DNA of 64,000 nucleotides. Source: Tunturiibacter gelidiferens. GTDB taxonomy: Bacteria > Acidobacteriota > Terriglobia > Terriglobales > Acidobacteriaceae. The notes below the pieces were generated by a model that worked only from the letters and a program-made list of their open reading frames with translations, made no database searches and had not been told where the DNA came from. Below, one piece after another: positions 27,003 through 36,184 of the stretch (positions are counted from its first letter, which is position 1; every line of letters starts with the position of its first letter). A program made the translations under genes and the position numbers. The stretch covers positions 186,001-250,000 of the forward strand of contig NZ_JACHEB010000006.1 of assembly GCF_014201335.1 (NCBI RefSeq), in the 5' to 3' direction.

Positions 27003-28736
27003 ATGTTCAAGAGTTTGATCATTCTTTGTTTCCTGTGCCCGCTTCTGCTCTCTATTGCGTCAGCGCAAACAAAAACGGCTGAAGATGTGACATCTTCGGA
27101 ACCGGCATCTACAGTTGCTTTCCCGGGTAAGTTTGTGGACATCACGGCAAAGAGTCATCTTCTCTTCAACAACAAAGCGAGCCACACTCCAACGAAGTAT
27201 CTGATCGAAACCATGGGGTCCGGGGTGGCCCTCTTTGACTACGATAACGACGGTCTACTGGATATTTTTTTTGTGAATGGCGCGCCCCTGGCCAGCACGA
27301 TGCCAAAGGGCACCATCCCGCAAAAGACCGATTCGAAGTATTGGAATCGACTCTTTCATCAGAAAAAAGATGGAACCTTTGAAGATGTTACCGAGAAGGC
27401 TGGCCTCCAGGGAATTGGCTATGGAATGGGCGTGGCCGTTGGCGACTACGATAACGACGGATACGAAGACCTCTACGTTACCTCTTACGGAGGCAATCGT
27501 CTCTATCACAACAACGGAAATGGGACCTTCACCGATGTCACCGAAAGATCCGGCACCGGCGGCAGCGGATGGTCAACGTCGACGGCCTGGGTCGATCTCG
27601 ATAATGATGGCCTTCTGGATCTTGTTGTTTTGCGCTATGTTAAGTGGGACTTTGACGACGTCTGGTGCGGTGAGCACCGGGAGGGCTATCGATCGTACTG
27701 CCATCCCGACATCTTCCCTGCGATCTCTGCGCTGGTCTACCACAACGACGGGGACGGCAAATTCAGTGAAGTTTCGGCAAAGATGGGGCTCGACAAGCCT
27801 GGCAAGGGACTGGGCATCGCCATCGGTGATTTTGACAGGGATGGAAAGATTGACCTTGCAGTGGCGAATGATTCCATGCTGGAGTTCCTTTACAGAAATA
27901 AGGGTAAGGGAACATTTGAGGAAGTTGGGTTGCCAGCAGAAATTGCCGTCGATGGCGAAGGTCGAACATATGCCGGCATGGGTATCGATTTCCAGGACTT
28001 CAACGGAGACGGCCTACCTGATCTGGTAATCACCAACCTTGCTAACCAGAAATATGCTCTCTACAGCAATAACGGAGACGGCAGCTTTACTTACGATAGT
28101 TACATGACTGGGATCGGCGGCATGACCCTTTTGCATTCAGGTTGGGGCATCCATTTTCTCGACTACGACAACGATGGACGAAAGGATTTGCTGGTCGCGC
28201 AGGGCCACGATCTTGACACAATTCAACTCAATTATCCTCAACTTCGCTATAAAGAACCCATGTTGCTGGCCCGTAATACTGGCAAAGGTTTTGTCGATGT
28301 TTCAAGCCAGTCTGGAGATGTGTTTCATCAAGCTTGGGTAGGCCGAGGGCTGGCCGTAGGGGACATCGACAATGATGGCCGTATCGATGCTGTCGTCACG
28401 ACCAACGACGGTCCTGCTTACCTGCTGCGCAACGAAACTCCAACTTCGAATCATTGGATCACGTTGACCTTGGTCGGGCACCGTAGCAACCACGACGGAA
28501 TTGGCGCAGAGATCAAGATTACTACCTCGCTTGGCGCTCAATACAACATCGTTTCTACGGCCGGAAGCTATCTCTCCTCCAGTGACCGCAGAGCTCACTT
28601 CGGCTTAGGTTCAGACACAAATGTAAAGACAATCGAAATTCATTGGCCGAGCGGAATTGTACAGACCCTCAAAGATCTCCCCGCGGATCAAATCCTCAAG
28701 ATCGATGAGCCTGCAGGGACGCCTGCAAAACGATGA
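27003..28736 (+). CDS. CRTAC1-like secreted protein with FG-GAP/VCBS repeats and ASPIC/UnbV domain
   Basis: I choose the ATG at 27003 because AGGAG (26988-26992) lies 10 nt upstream. Earlier in-frame starts at 26961 and 26994 overlap or precede this site. The 577-residue product has a signal peptide (MFKSLIILCFLCPLLLSIASAQ). A series of integrin-like calcium-binding repeats with DYDNDGLLD, GDYDNDGYEDLY, DLDNDGLLDLVV, DFDRDGKIDLA, DFNGDGLPDLV and DIDNDGRIDAVV follows. The C-terminal ASPIC/UnbV domain spans about residues 495-565. Such proteins are extracellular seven-bladed propellers. Their role is usually unknown, with adhesion or surface binding suggested. It stands alone, with no secretion or partner gene next to it. 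Confidence 0.87.
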   Translation: MFKSLIILCFLCPLLLSIASAQTKTAEDVTSSEPASTVAFPGKFVDITAKSHLLFNNKASHTPTKYLIETMGSGVALFDYDNDGLLDIFFVNGAPLASTMPKGTIPQKTDSKYWNRLFHQKKDGTFEDVTEKAGLQGIGYGMGVAVGDYDNDGYEDLYVTSYGGNRLYHNNGNGTFTDVTERSGTGGSGWSTSTAWVDLDNDGLLDLVVLRYVKWDFDDVWCGEHREGYRSYCHPDIFPAISALVYHNDGDGKFSEVSAKMGLDKPGKGLGIAIGDFDRDGKIDLAVANDSMLEFLYRNKGKGTFEEVGLPAEIAVDGEGRTYAGMGIDFQDFNGDGLPDLVITNLANQKYALYSNNGDGSFTYDSYMTGIGGMTLLHSGWGIHFLDYDNDGRKDLLVAQGHDLDTIQLNYPQLRYKEPMLLARNTGKGFVDVSSQSGDVFHQAWVGRGLAVGDIDNDGRIDAVVTTNDGPAYLLRNETPTSNHWITLTLVGHRSNHDGIGAEIKITTSLGAQYNIVSTAGSYLSSSDRRAHFGLGSDTNVKTIEIHWPSGIVQTLKDLPADQILKIDEPAGTPAKR

Positions 28737-29954
28737 GGCGGTCTTTCAACCCTCAAACCTGCGAATTCAATGTTTCACGAAATATCTTCATGAGCCGTCG
28801 CGCGAGATATGTGACGCGATCATAGTATGCGGAACGACGGCAATCCTTTTCGAAACCAAGGTTGCGACCTGTGCCGCGACAATCCGATATTCCGGTTGTT
28901 ACAAAACAATGCGTACGTTCTGGAAGATCGGCCTGTGCCCGGACGACCCGCGGTGTTGGCGTGTGTCAACATTTTGAATGTCATTGAAAATCTGACGACG
29001 AACCCGCCGCCCTGGCTGTGCGGCATCAGGTCACCAAAGACGAAATCGGGCCAAGCTGGGGGGGTGAATTGTTATCTGAATGAACGTTTCAAGGATCAAC
29101 TATTCCGAAAAGCCTACAAGAACTACACAATAACACCGCTGGTATGCATGAGCGTCAACGCTCGAACGATCCGTTTGTTCCTGAAGAAAATGGTCTTTAG
29201 CAAAACACTCGAAAACCGCATTACAGCCGATCCGAAGCTTAAATTCCCGTTCGAGTGGGCAAGCAGATACGTCCCAAGGGCCCGACGCGATGCGTGCATG
29301 CCCATATGGAAACGGTGACGAAGCTCGTCGAGAACAATGTGATGGATTTCGGGATGTACGGCTAAGACTCGGGTCTTGCGTCACAGTTGAAAATCGACGC
29401 AACAAAGACGTAAGTTTAGCGTGAGCAACAATCCAAACAGCACAAGACAGAGCATCCAGCTTATTTATCATGGATTTGGCTTACGCAACACGCTTCCTTA
29501 ACTACCTAGAATCGGCCATACACGCAATTTAAGTCCTGTTGCCGGGGCCCGGCCGTTCAGATATTTCAGTGACCCGAAGAGCTGATGCCGTGACTATTGA
29601 TTGCGGCCAACCAACCAATCGCCATCATCAACAGGGGCATTATTGCCAATGCGCTCAGGGACTCCAAAAATTGGGTTTCGGGTGGGAACCTCGCAATGGG
29701 CGTAAACTTCTTTCGACCACGACTGATCAACACGAGCGACAAACAAACAAACAAACGAAGCGTGCGTTCAAAAATGTAAGTCGTGGGAAGAGCGGTGATC
29801 AGTTTCGTTTTCGCAGAACCGCGCGTATGTATTCACCCGGTCGTCAGGATCGCAGGGCTTGAGAATGTAATCGTCGGCTCTGCCACCGCGATGAATCTTA
29901 AGAATTCTTAAGAAAATTGTCTAGCTTGTCACGCGGCGGGTACTATGGCTGTCT
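28737..29954. other. 1.2-kb region without a convincing gene
   Basis: I examined both strands. The longest frames (for example 28827-29318 on + and 29100-29471 on -) have atypical composition and no motif I know. The phrase METVTKLVENNVMDFGMYG near 29310-29360 looks protein-like and may be a remnant, but I cannot name the family. A short (AAAC)4 run lies at 29741-29756 and an 18-bp palindrome at 29896-29913. Confidence 0.45.
29896..29913. promoter_or_regulatory. 18-bp perfect palindrome upstream of the GH3 gene
   Basis: TCTTAAGAATTCTTAAGA is fully self-complementary and lies 41 bp before the GH3 start codon. The zero spacer and AT-rich sequence suggest an operator or a promoter-associated protein site rather than a terminator. 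Confidence 0.4.
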
Positions 29955-32318
29955 ATGAAACCCAGCCCCACTGTCGCAAAATCTTCCCCGACGATATATG
30001 GACGAAATCGAAGCGTGCTTCAGCACAAGCTGCTGGCCAGTTTCACAGCAATCAGTATGATCTTTCCGCCCGCTATCCTGCCGCGGGGATTGGCTCAGGA
30101 GGCGAAAAACGCGACGCATGCCGTCCAGGACACGGCGGTGAGACAACGTGCGGATACGTTGCTTCAACAGATGACTCCAGAGGAGAAAGCTGGCCAGTTG
30201 AGTCAGCTATTTCTCTTTACGAAGCCCGACGCCGCGATGGAGAGCCGCATCGCAAAGGGTCAAGTCGGTTCCCTGTTGTTTGTGACAGACCCGAGTGTGA
30301 TCAATCATCTGCAGCACGTTGCAGTGGAGCAGAGCCGGCTTCATATTCCCTTACTCTTCGGCTTCGATGTAATTCATGGCCTCCGAACTATTTTCCCGGT
30401 CCCTATTGCTATGGCGGCGTCGTGGGATCCGGACACTATAGAGCGGGCACAGGCTGCGGCGGCAAAGGAAGCGCGCGCTGTCGGGATTCACTGGGCGTTT
30501 GCGCCGATGGTGGACATAGCGCGTGATCCGAGATGGGGCCGCATTGTCGAGGGCGCGGGAGCCGATCCTTACCTGGGGAGTGCGGTTGCTGCAGCTCAAG
30601 TTCACGGCTTTCAGGGAGCGTACCTCGGGGCTCCGGACCACATCGTGGCTTGCGCAAAGCATTTTGCTGGCTACGGGGCTGCGGAAGGAGGCCGCGACTA
30701 CGACTCAGTTGACCTTTCCGACGCACAGCTTCGGAATGTCTATCTGCCCCCCTTTAAGAGTGCCGTGGACGCCGGTGTCGGCACGATCATGAGCGCTTAC
30801 ATGGACCTGAACGGCGTTCCGGCAACAGGAAATCGCTGGCTTCTGCACGATGTTCTACGGGGCGAATGGAACTTTGGCGGCTTCGTCGTGAGTGATGCGG
30901 ACGCGGTAAACAACTTACAGACCCATGGTTTTGCTGCAGACAAAGCAGATGCCGCAATGCGCGCATTCACGGCAGGCGTAAACATGGAGATGGCGTTGAA
31001 CAAGGACGCCTATGACAATCTGCCGGCGGAGTACAAGGCAGGCAAGATCAGTAGCGAACAACTAGACGCCGCTGTCCGCCCCATTCTCGAAACAAAGATC
31101 CGTCTCGGCTTGTTCGAAAACCCCTACGTGGATGAGGCCAGGGCCGCGCAGGTTCTCGGTGCCACGGAGCAAAAACAAGAGTCGCTTCGGGCTGCTGAAC
31201 GTTCTGCCGTTCTTTTGCGCAACGAGCACGCGCTCTTGCCGTTGCAGAGTTCCGGTAACAGAAATATCGCCGTCATAGGTCCACTGGCTGACTCAAAGCG
31301 GGACATCACCGGGCCATGGGTGTTCGTGAACAAGGAACAGGAGAGTGTTTCTGTCCTGGAAGGTCTGAAGCAGGTCGCTCCGCAGGGGACGCAGTTCACC
31401 TATTCCCAAGGGGTGCAGATTTCGCGCAAGTTCCCTTCCATGTTTGATGCGATCTTTGGTGGAGATAAGACCCCAGTATGGACAGAAGCTGAGCAGAAGC
31501 AGGAGTTCGACAAAGCAGTTCAGACGGCGCGCAGCGCTGACGTGGTGGTAATGGTTCTGGGTGAGAGGCAGAATATGGATGGTGAAGCGGCCTCTCGCTC
31601 ATCGCTCGAACTACCGGGGCGTCAGCAGGAGTTGCTGGAAGCAGTTGCTGCCACAGGTAAGCCGGTCGTGCTGGTTATGATGAGCGCACGTCCTCTGGAA
31701 CTGAGGTGGGCGAGCAAGAATATTCCTGCCATCCTTGACGCATGGTATCCCGGAACGGAGGGCGGCATTGCGATCGCCAATCTACTGTATGGCAAAGCGG
31801 TTCCGGCTGGAAAGCTGCCATACGATTGGCCGCGCGATGTGGGGCAGGTGCCCATTTTTTACTCGCATGACGTCACTCATCAACCAGAGAAACAAGGCAC
31901 TCGGTACTGGAATGAGGAGAGCACGCCACTGTTTCCCTTTGGCTATGGGCTGAGCTATACGAACTTCCAGTTCTCTAACCTGCATATCAACCATGAGCAG
32001 ATTCACAGAGGCGAGGGTCTGGACGTTGCGGTCGACGTACGGAACAGCGGTACTATCACGGGCGATGAGGTCGCACAGTTGTACTTGCATCAGCAATCAG
32101 GAACCAGTTCCCGCCCAGTTCGTGAGCTCAAGGGCTTCCATCGGGTCACGATTGCTCCGGGAGAGACAAAGACCGTGCACTTCAACATAGACAAAGTCGA
32201 CCTCACATACTGGAGCGCGGCTACTCGCTCGTGGGTGCAGGACGACACCCGCTTTGACCTGTGGGTCGGAGATGACTCTAACGCATCGTTGCATAGCGGT
32301 TTCACCGTGGCTCCGTAG
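29955..32318 (+). CDS. Secreted beta-glucosidase-type GH3 enzyme (BglX-like)
   Basis: The 787-residue product has an N-terminal region with a hydrophobic signal segment (LLASFTAISMIFPPAILPRG) ending near LAQEAKN. A GH3 TIM barrel follows with KHFAGYGAAEGGRDY and the nucleophile Asp314 in GGFVVSDADAVN. A GH3 C-terminal alpha/beta domain (about 430-640) and a fibronectin-III-like domain (about 690-775, GDEVAQLYLHQ) complete it. It should remove terminal beta-linked glucose or xylose from oligosaccharides in the periplasm. The next gene is a divergent GH3 paralogue on the same strand, 229 bp away. Confidence 0.92.
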   Translation: MKPSPTVAKSSPTIYGRNRSVLQHKLLASFTAISMIFPPAILPRGLAQEAKNATHAVQDTAVRQRADTLLQQMTPEEKAGQLSQLFLFTKPDAAMESRIAKGQVGSLLFVTDPSVINHLQHVAVEQSRLHIPLLFGFDVIHGLRTIFPVPIAMAASWDPDTIERAQAAAAKEARAVGIHWAFAPMVDIARDPRWGRIVEGAGADPYLGSAVAAAQVHGFQGAYLGAPDHIVACAKHFAGYGAAEGGRDYDSVDLSDAQLRNVYLPPFKSAVDAGVGTIMSAYMDLNGVPATGNRWLLHDVLRGEWNFGGFVVSDADAVNNLQTHGFAADKADAAMRAFTAGVNMEMALNKDAYDNLPAEYKAGKISSEQLDAAVRPILETKIRLGLFENPYVDEARAAQVLGATEQKQESLRAAERSAVLLRNEHALLPLQSSGNRNIAVIGPLADSKRDITGPWVFVNKEQESVSVLEGLKQVAPQGTQFTYSQGVQISRKFPSMFDAIFGGDKTPVWTEAEQKQEFDKAVQTARSADVVVMVLGERQNMDGEAASRSSLELPGRQQELLEAVAATGKPVVLVMMSARPLELRWASKNIPAILDAWYPGTEGGIAIANLLYGKAVPAGKLPYDWPRDVGQVPIFYSHDVTHQPEKQGTRYWNEESTPLFPFGYGLSYTNFQFSNLHINHEQIHRGEGLDVAVDVRNSGTITGDEVAQLYLHQQSGTSSRPVRELKGFHRVTIAPGETKTVHFNIDKVDLTYWSAATRSWVQDDTRFDLWVGDDSNASLHSGFTVAP

Positions 32319-32547
32319 ACCGGGTACAACTACAAGGGCCGGCATGCCTTCGCTCCATTGGTTAGAGAGGTCCACCGCCGCACTCCGTGCACCTCATCCA
32401 ATGGGATCCGCAAACAGGAGAGTATTTCAGACTTGCCTGCTCGGGGAACCTATATAGAAAGCGAGCCGTGGTCGAAGAGCCTTAACCGAACGACTAATTG
32501 CTTTACAGTCTGTCTCTCACGCATGATAAAAGACTGGAAGGATTTCG

Positions 32548-34734
32548 ATGTATTTGTATAACCGCAAGTTCGCGGCGATTTTGCTGTACTTTGGCTGTGC
32601 AACCGCTCAAAGTGTCCACGGCCAAACAAGCACTCCCGCTGATGCCCAAGTACAGTCAAGGGTGAATTCGCTCCTGCAACAGATGTCACTGGACGAGAAG
32701 CTTCAGTTCATCGCGTCGAAGTACCCTTCAAATGCGAGTCCCGGCGGTGGTGCCGGGCTTATACCTGGTATCCCGCGGCTCGGCATTCCAGACCTGAACA
32801 TGGTTGATTCGGCAACGGGCTCCGGGAGCACAACACAGGCGAGTTCGACGTTTCCAGCAACGATCGCCCTTGCCGCAAGCTGGGAGCCGCATCTCTCATA
32901 CGACTACGGCGTTCAGGTCGCCAAGCAACTGCGTGCTCAAGGGTTCGGAATGGGTCTTGGCGGCGGGGCCAATCTAACGCGTGAACCGAGAGCCGGTCGG
33001 ACTTTTGAATATCTCGGAGAAGATCCCATTCTTGCTGGTGAACTGCTCGCTGAACGGACGAACGGCACTCAGAGCCAAAGGGTGATCGCAACGGCTAAAC
33101 ACTTCGCCGGTAACGAACAAGAAACGAACCGAATGGGAGGCAACAGTCAGATTGATGAACGCACTCTGAGGGAACTCTACTTGTTGCCCTTCGAAATCGC
33201 GCTGGAGCGAAGCAACCCCCTCAGCTTCATGTGTGCTTATACCCGCCTGAACGGAGACTACGCCTGCGAGAACAAATCTCTTCTCACCAATATTCTCAAG
33301 ACCGAGTGGAAGTTCCAGGGAGAGGTCCAATCCGATTGGGGTGCCACTCATAGCACAGTAAAGGCGATTAATGCCGGCTTGGACGAGGAGGAAGGCAGCG
33401 ACGCTGGTCCGGCTTTCCTGGCACCTGTCCCGGTGAGATCCGTCTTAGCCAGCCGCGCCGTGTCGCAGGATCGTCTGGACGATATGATCCGTCGGAAGCT
33501 GTATGTGTTGATCGCGTCCGGAGTCATGGATGACCCTCCGAAAGGTGGCGGAACGATCGACTTTGTTGGAGCGAATTCCTTCGCACAATCAGTTGAGGAG
33601 CAGTCAATTGTCTTGCTTCGTAATCAGAGCAACCAGCTTCCACTAAAGATCAACGCCCCGAAGCGGATTGCCGTAATTGGCGCGCATGCAGATGCTGCTG
33701 TGATGACTGGCGGCGGCTCGGCGGATACATTCCACCCTGTCACTGGCGCCTTTGCCGGTTGCGGTGGTCTTCGTTTCGCAAAGACAGGTGGATGCGGCTG
33801 GTGGCGTAGTCCTTGGCTGAAGGTGGACGCTCCTTTAACCAAAACGCTTCAGCAACTGTCACCGGCCTCTATTATTTCTTTTGCAGGAAACAGAGACGAG
33901 AACGCGCCCTTTCGTGATTACACACCTGATGAGATACGCGATGCGGTCACCCTCGCACGTAATGCAGATGTTGCCATTGTTGTGGTGGCACAGCCAGCCG
34001 GAGAGGACTTCGGAGATCTCCCAAGCCTTAACCTTGCAAACCCCTCAAATCAAAACCAGCTCGTAGAGGCCGTCGCGGATGTAAATCCACATACCGTCGT
34101 TGTGATCGAGAGCGGCAACCCTGTGCTGATGCCTTGGAAGGACAAGGTATCGGCTATTGTCGAAGCTTGGTATCCGGGCGAAGGTGGCGGCAGGGCGATT
34201 GCGAACGTGCTCTTTGGCAAGGTGAACCCGTCCGGTAAGCTCCCTATCAGCTTTCCAGTACATGATCAGGATTCGCCTACGTGGGGCACAGATGGAGCCT
34301 TCGCCGCTGACCCAATCTATACAGAGAAACTCGACATCGGCTACCGCTGGTACGACGTCCACGATATCAAGCCACTGTACGAATTCGGTTATGGACTCTC
34401 ATACACACACTTTCGCTATTCCAATCTGTCCGTAGAGAAGACTGACGAACATGGCATGGTAGCAAGATTCTCAGTGAGCAATGACGGGCATGTTGACGGA
34501 GCGGAAGTTGCTCAGGTCTATCTCGACATTAGGAGCCCGGGTGAACCGCCACGACGATTGGGGGGTTGGGCAAAGGTCAACTTGACGCCGGGTGAAAAAA
34601 AAGAGGTGCGGGTCGTTATTCCGCCAAAGGCTTTGCGGGTCTGGAGCCTTGATGGCGATCGATGGGAGTTTGTAGTACCCAGCAAAGTTGAGGTGGGTTC
34701 CTCTTCGCGTGACATCCAGCTTTCGTCTCAATAG
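32548..34734 (+). CDS. Secreted GH3 glycoside hydrolase, second paralogue
   Basis: The 728-residue protein starts after an AAGGA ribosome site and has a signal peptide (MYLYNRKFAAILLYFGCATAQS). The GH3 barrel contains TAKHFAGNEQETNR and the nucleophile Asp263 in GEVQSDWGATHS. The C-terminal domain and fibronectin-III domain follow (VDGAEVAQVYLDIRSP). It differs enough from the upstream GH3 to suggest another substrate. It resembles beta-glucosidases of the saponin/oligosaccharide type. Confidence 0.92.
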   Translation: MYLYNRKFAAILLYFGCATAQSVHGQTSTPADAQVQSRVNSLLQQMSLDEKLQFIASKYPSNASPGGGAGLIPGIPRLGIPDLNMVDSATGSGSTTQASSTFPATIALAASWEPHLSYDYGVQVAKQLRAQGFGMGLGGGANLTREPRAGRTFEYLGEDPILAGELLAERTNGTQSQRVIATAKHFAGNEQETNRMGGNSQIDERTLRELYLLPFEIALERSNPLSFMCAYTRLNGDYACENKSLLTNILKTEWKFQGEVQSDWGATHSTVKAINAGLDEEEGSDAGPAFLAPVPVRSVLASRAVSQDRLDDMIRRKLYVLIASGVMDDPPKGGGTIDFVGANSFAQSVEEQSIVLLRNQSNQLPLKINAPKRIAVIGAHADAAVMTGGGSADTFHPVTGAFAGCGGLRFAKTGGCGWWRSPWLKVDAPLTKTLQQLSPASIISFAGNRDENAPFRDYTPDEIRDAVTLARNADVAIVVVAQPAGEDFGDLPSLNLANPSNQNQLVEAVADVNPHTVVVIESGNPVLMPWKDKVSAIVEAWYPGEGGGRAIANVLFGKVNPSGKLPISFPVHDQDSPTWGTDGAFAADPIYTEKLDIGYRWYDVHDIKPLYEFGYGLSYTHFRYSNLSVEKTDEHGMVARFSVSNDGHVDGAEVAQVYLDIRSPGEPPRRLGGWAKVNLTPGEKKEVRVVIPPKALRVWSLDGDRWEFVVPSKVEVGSSSRDIQLSSQ

Positions 34735-34828
34735 CTCCGCAGCAAATGACTAACGCTCTAAACGGGTGATACCGCCGCATCGCGCGTGACTTCCAGCAGG
34801 AAGCGGCTCTTACGGCTTCGAGGACCGG

Positions 34829-36124
34829 TTAGAAGAAGGTCTGAATGACGTCGACAACCTGATAGTTGGCATCCAGAACCGGTAGCAGACGCCATTTATC
34901 AAAAGTCAGGCAAGGGTGCGAGATATCGAAGCCGATCATGTCGCCTACGTGTAGATCATCCTCACCGGTGATTTGCAGGTAGGCGTGCTGATCCATCATT
35001 TTGGTAAGCGACCAGTGCGCGGGAGCCATTTTAGGCGCTGCATCCCCTGGCCTGAAGTGCAACGCGGGCGTTGGGAGACCGGCATCAAAGGCGGCATCGC
35101 GCTTTCCCATTCCGATGATCGCCCTCTCGGTCTCTGGTATAGACTGCACGTAGGCCCAGACCTGAAGTGCGGGCAAAAGGCTTGAACCCATTTGGCCTGC
35201 GATAGGATTTCGTTGATGGATCTTCGCTTGCGCCTCGCGATACGCACCTACGTCGTGTGTGAGATAGCAACCCGGGCGCAGGACGACCTCGATGGTGTCT
35301 CCGAACCCTGCAGCGGAGAATTCTTCGGCAACCACGTCGTACCAGGCAGAACCGGCGCCTGAAAGCAGGATGGGTGATTGCTGAAAGCGTCTCTCATCAG
35401 CAAGCGTGCGCGTAATGTTAACCGCCCTTTGAAGAAATGCGCGTACGGAAGACTCTTCCTCCAAAACACCTTCATAAATCTCGACGCCGCTGAGGGTGAT
35501 GGAACCGCTCCAGCGGGAAAGAGCGTCCAGCACGGACTGTAACTGCTGCTCGTTGCGGACGCCAGATCGACCTCCCATCACTCCTAACTCGAGCAACACG
35601 TTGAGACGCTGCTTCCCTTTCGAGAAGAACGCACCTAGTTGTTCGACCTGGGCCGCTGAATCGATCAGGCAGTAGTAAATAAACTTCGGATCTTCGAGCA
35701 GCCGTGCGACCATGGACATATTTTCCTTACCGATCAGTTGATTCGCCATGAGAACACGACGCACTCCGTGCCTGTAGGCGACCAGTGTCTGATGTGCAGT
35801 CGCAAGTGTAATTCCCCAGGCGCCCCCCTGTAATTGCAGCTCAAATAATCGGGGAGCCATGGTTGTCTTGCCGTGGGGCGCAAGTTGGACACCATAGCGG
35901 TTTATAAACTGCTGCATCCAATCCAGGTTGTGCAATATCCTGTCTTTATACAAAACGGCTGCGGGCAGGCTGAGATCTTCTCGCAGCAGGTTCCAATCCA
36001 GTTGTGCAATCTCTTCATGTTCGACCGCTCGCTCAAGAAAGCCCACACCTTTATTCAAGGGGGCAATCGCGGAAAGAGTGGATGTGCGCGTCGAGCTTCG
36101 ATTGTTCAATTCAAGGGCGTCCAT
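34829..36124 (-). CDS. DSD1-family PLP enzyme: D-serine dehydratase / D-threonine aldolase-like amino acid deaminase
   Basis: The 431-residue protein is a fold-type III PLP enzyme with an alanine-racemase-like N-terminal barrel. The PLP lysine lies in APHGKTTMAP (about residue 83). The C-terminal metal-binding His/Cys pair of the DSD1 group is in GFDISHPCLTFDKWR. Family members deaminate D-serine or cleave D-threonine. It is divergent from an N-acyl-D-amino-acid deacylase gene with only 60 bp between them, followed by RidA and a GntP permease. This arrangement is consistent with D-amino acid catabolism. Confidence 0.85.
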   Translation of the reverse strand: MDALELNNRSSTRTSTLSAIAPLNKGVGFLERAVEHEEIAQLDWNLLREDLSLPAAVLYKDRILHNLDWMQQFINRYGVQLAPHGKTTMAPRLFELQLQGGAWGITLATAHQTLVAYRHGVRRVLMANQLIGKENMSMVARLLEDPKFIYYCLIDSAAQVEQLGAFFSKGKQRLNVLLELGVMGGRSGVRNEQQLQSVLDALSRWSGSITLSGVEIYEGVLEEESSVRAFLQRAVNITRTLADERRFQQSPILLSGAGSAWYDVVAEEFSAAGFGDTIEVVLRPGCYLTHDVGAYREAQAKIHQRNPIAGQMGSSLLPALQVWAYVQSIPETERAIIGMGKRDAAFDAGLPTPALHFRPGDAAPKMAPAHWSLTKMMDQHAYLQITGEDDLHVGDMIGFDISHPCLTFDKWRLLPVLDANYQVVDVIQTFF

Positions 36125-36156
36125 AATCGAGAGTGCGGGAACGAAGATACCGATGA

Positions 36157-36169
36157 ATATAGCCTATAT
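36157..36169. promoter_or_regulatory. Inverted repeat between divergent D-amino-acid genes
   Basis: ATATAG and CTATAT are perfect 6-bp arms around one C, five bases upstream of the deacylase ribosome site. In a divergent gap of only 60 bp, it is the best candidate for a shared operator or an overlapping -10 region. Confidence 0.35.
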
Positions 36170-36184
36170 CTTGAAGGAGCCAGG

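Noticed and set aside
28827..29318. 163-residue + frame
   Set aside because: No ribosome site, no recognisable family and atypical composition. Kept only as a possible remnant within the gene-free stretch.
29741..29756. (AAAC)4 tandem repeat
   Set aside because: Only four units in non-coding DNA, not near a start codon where slippage would matter.
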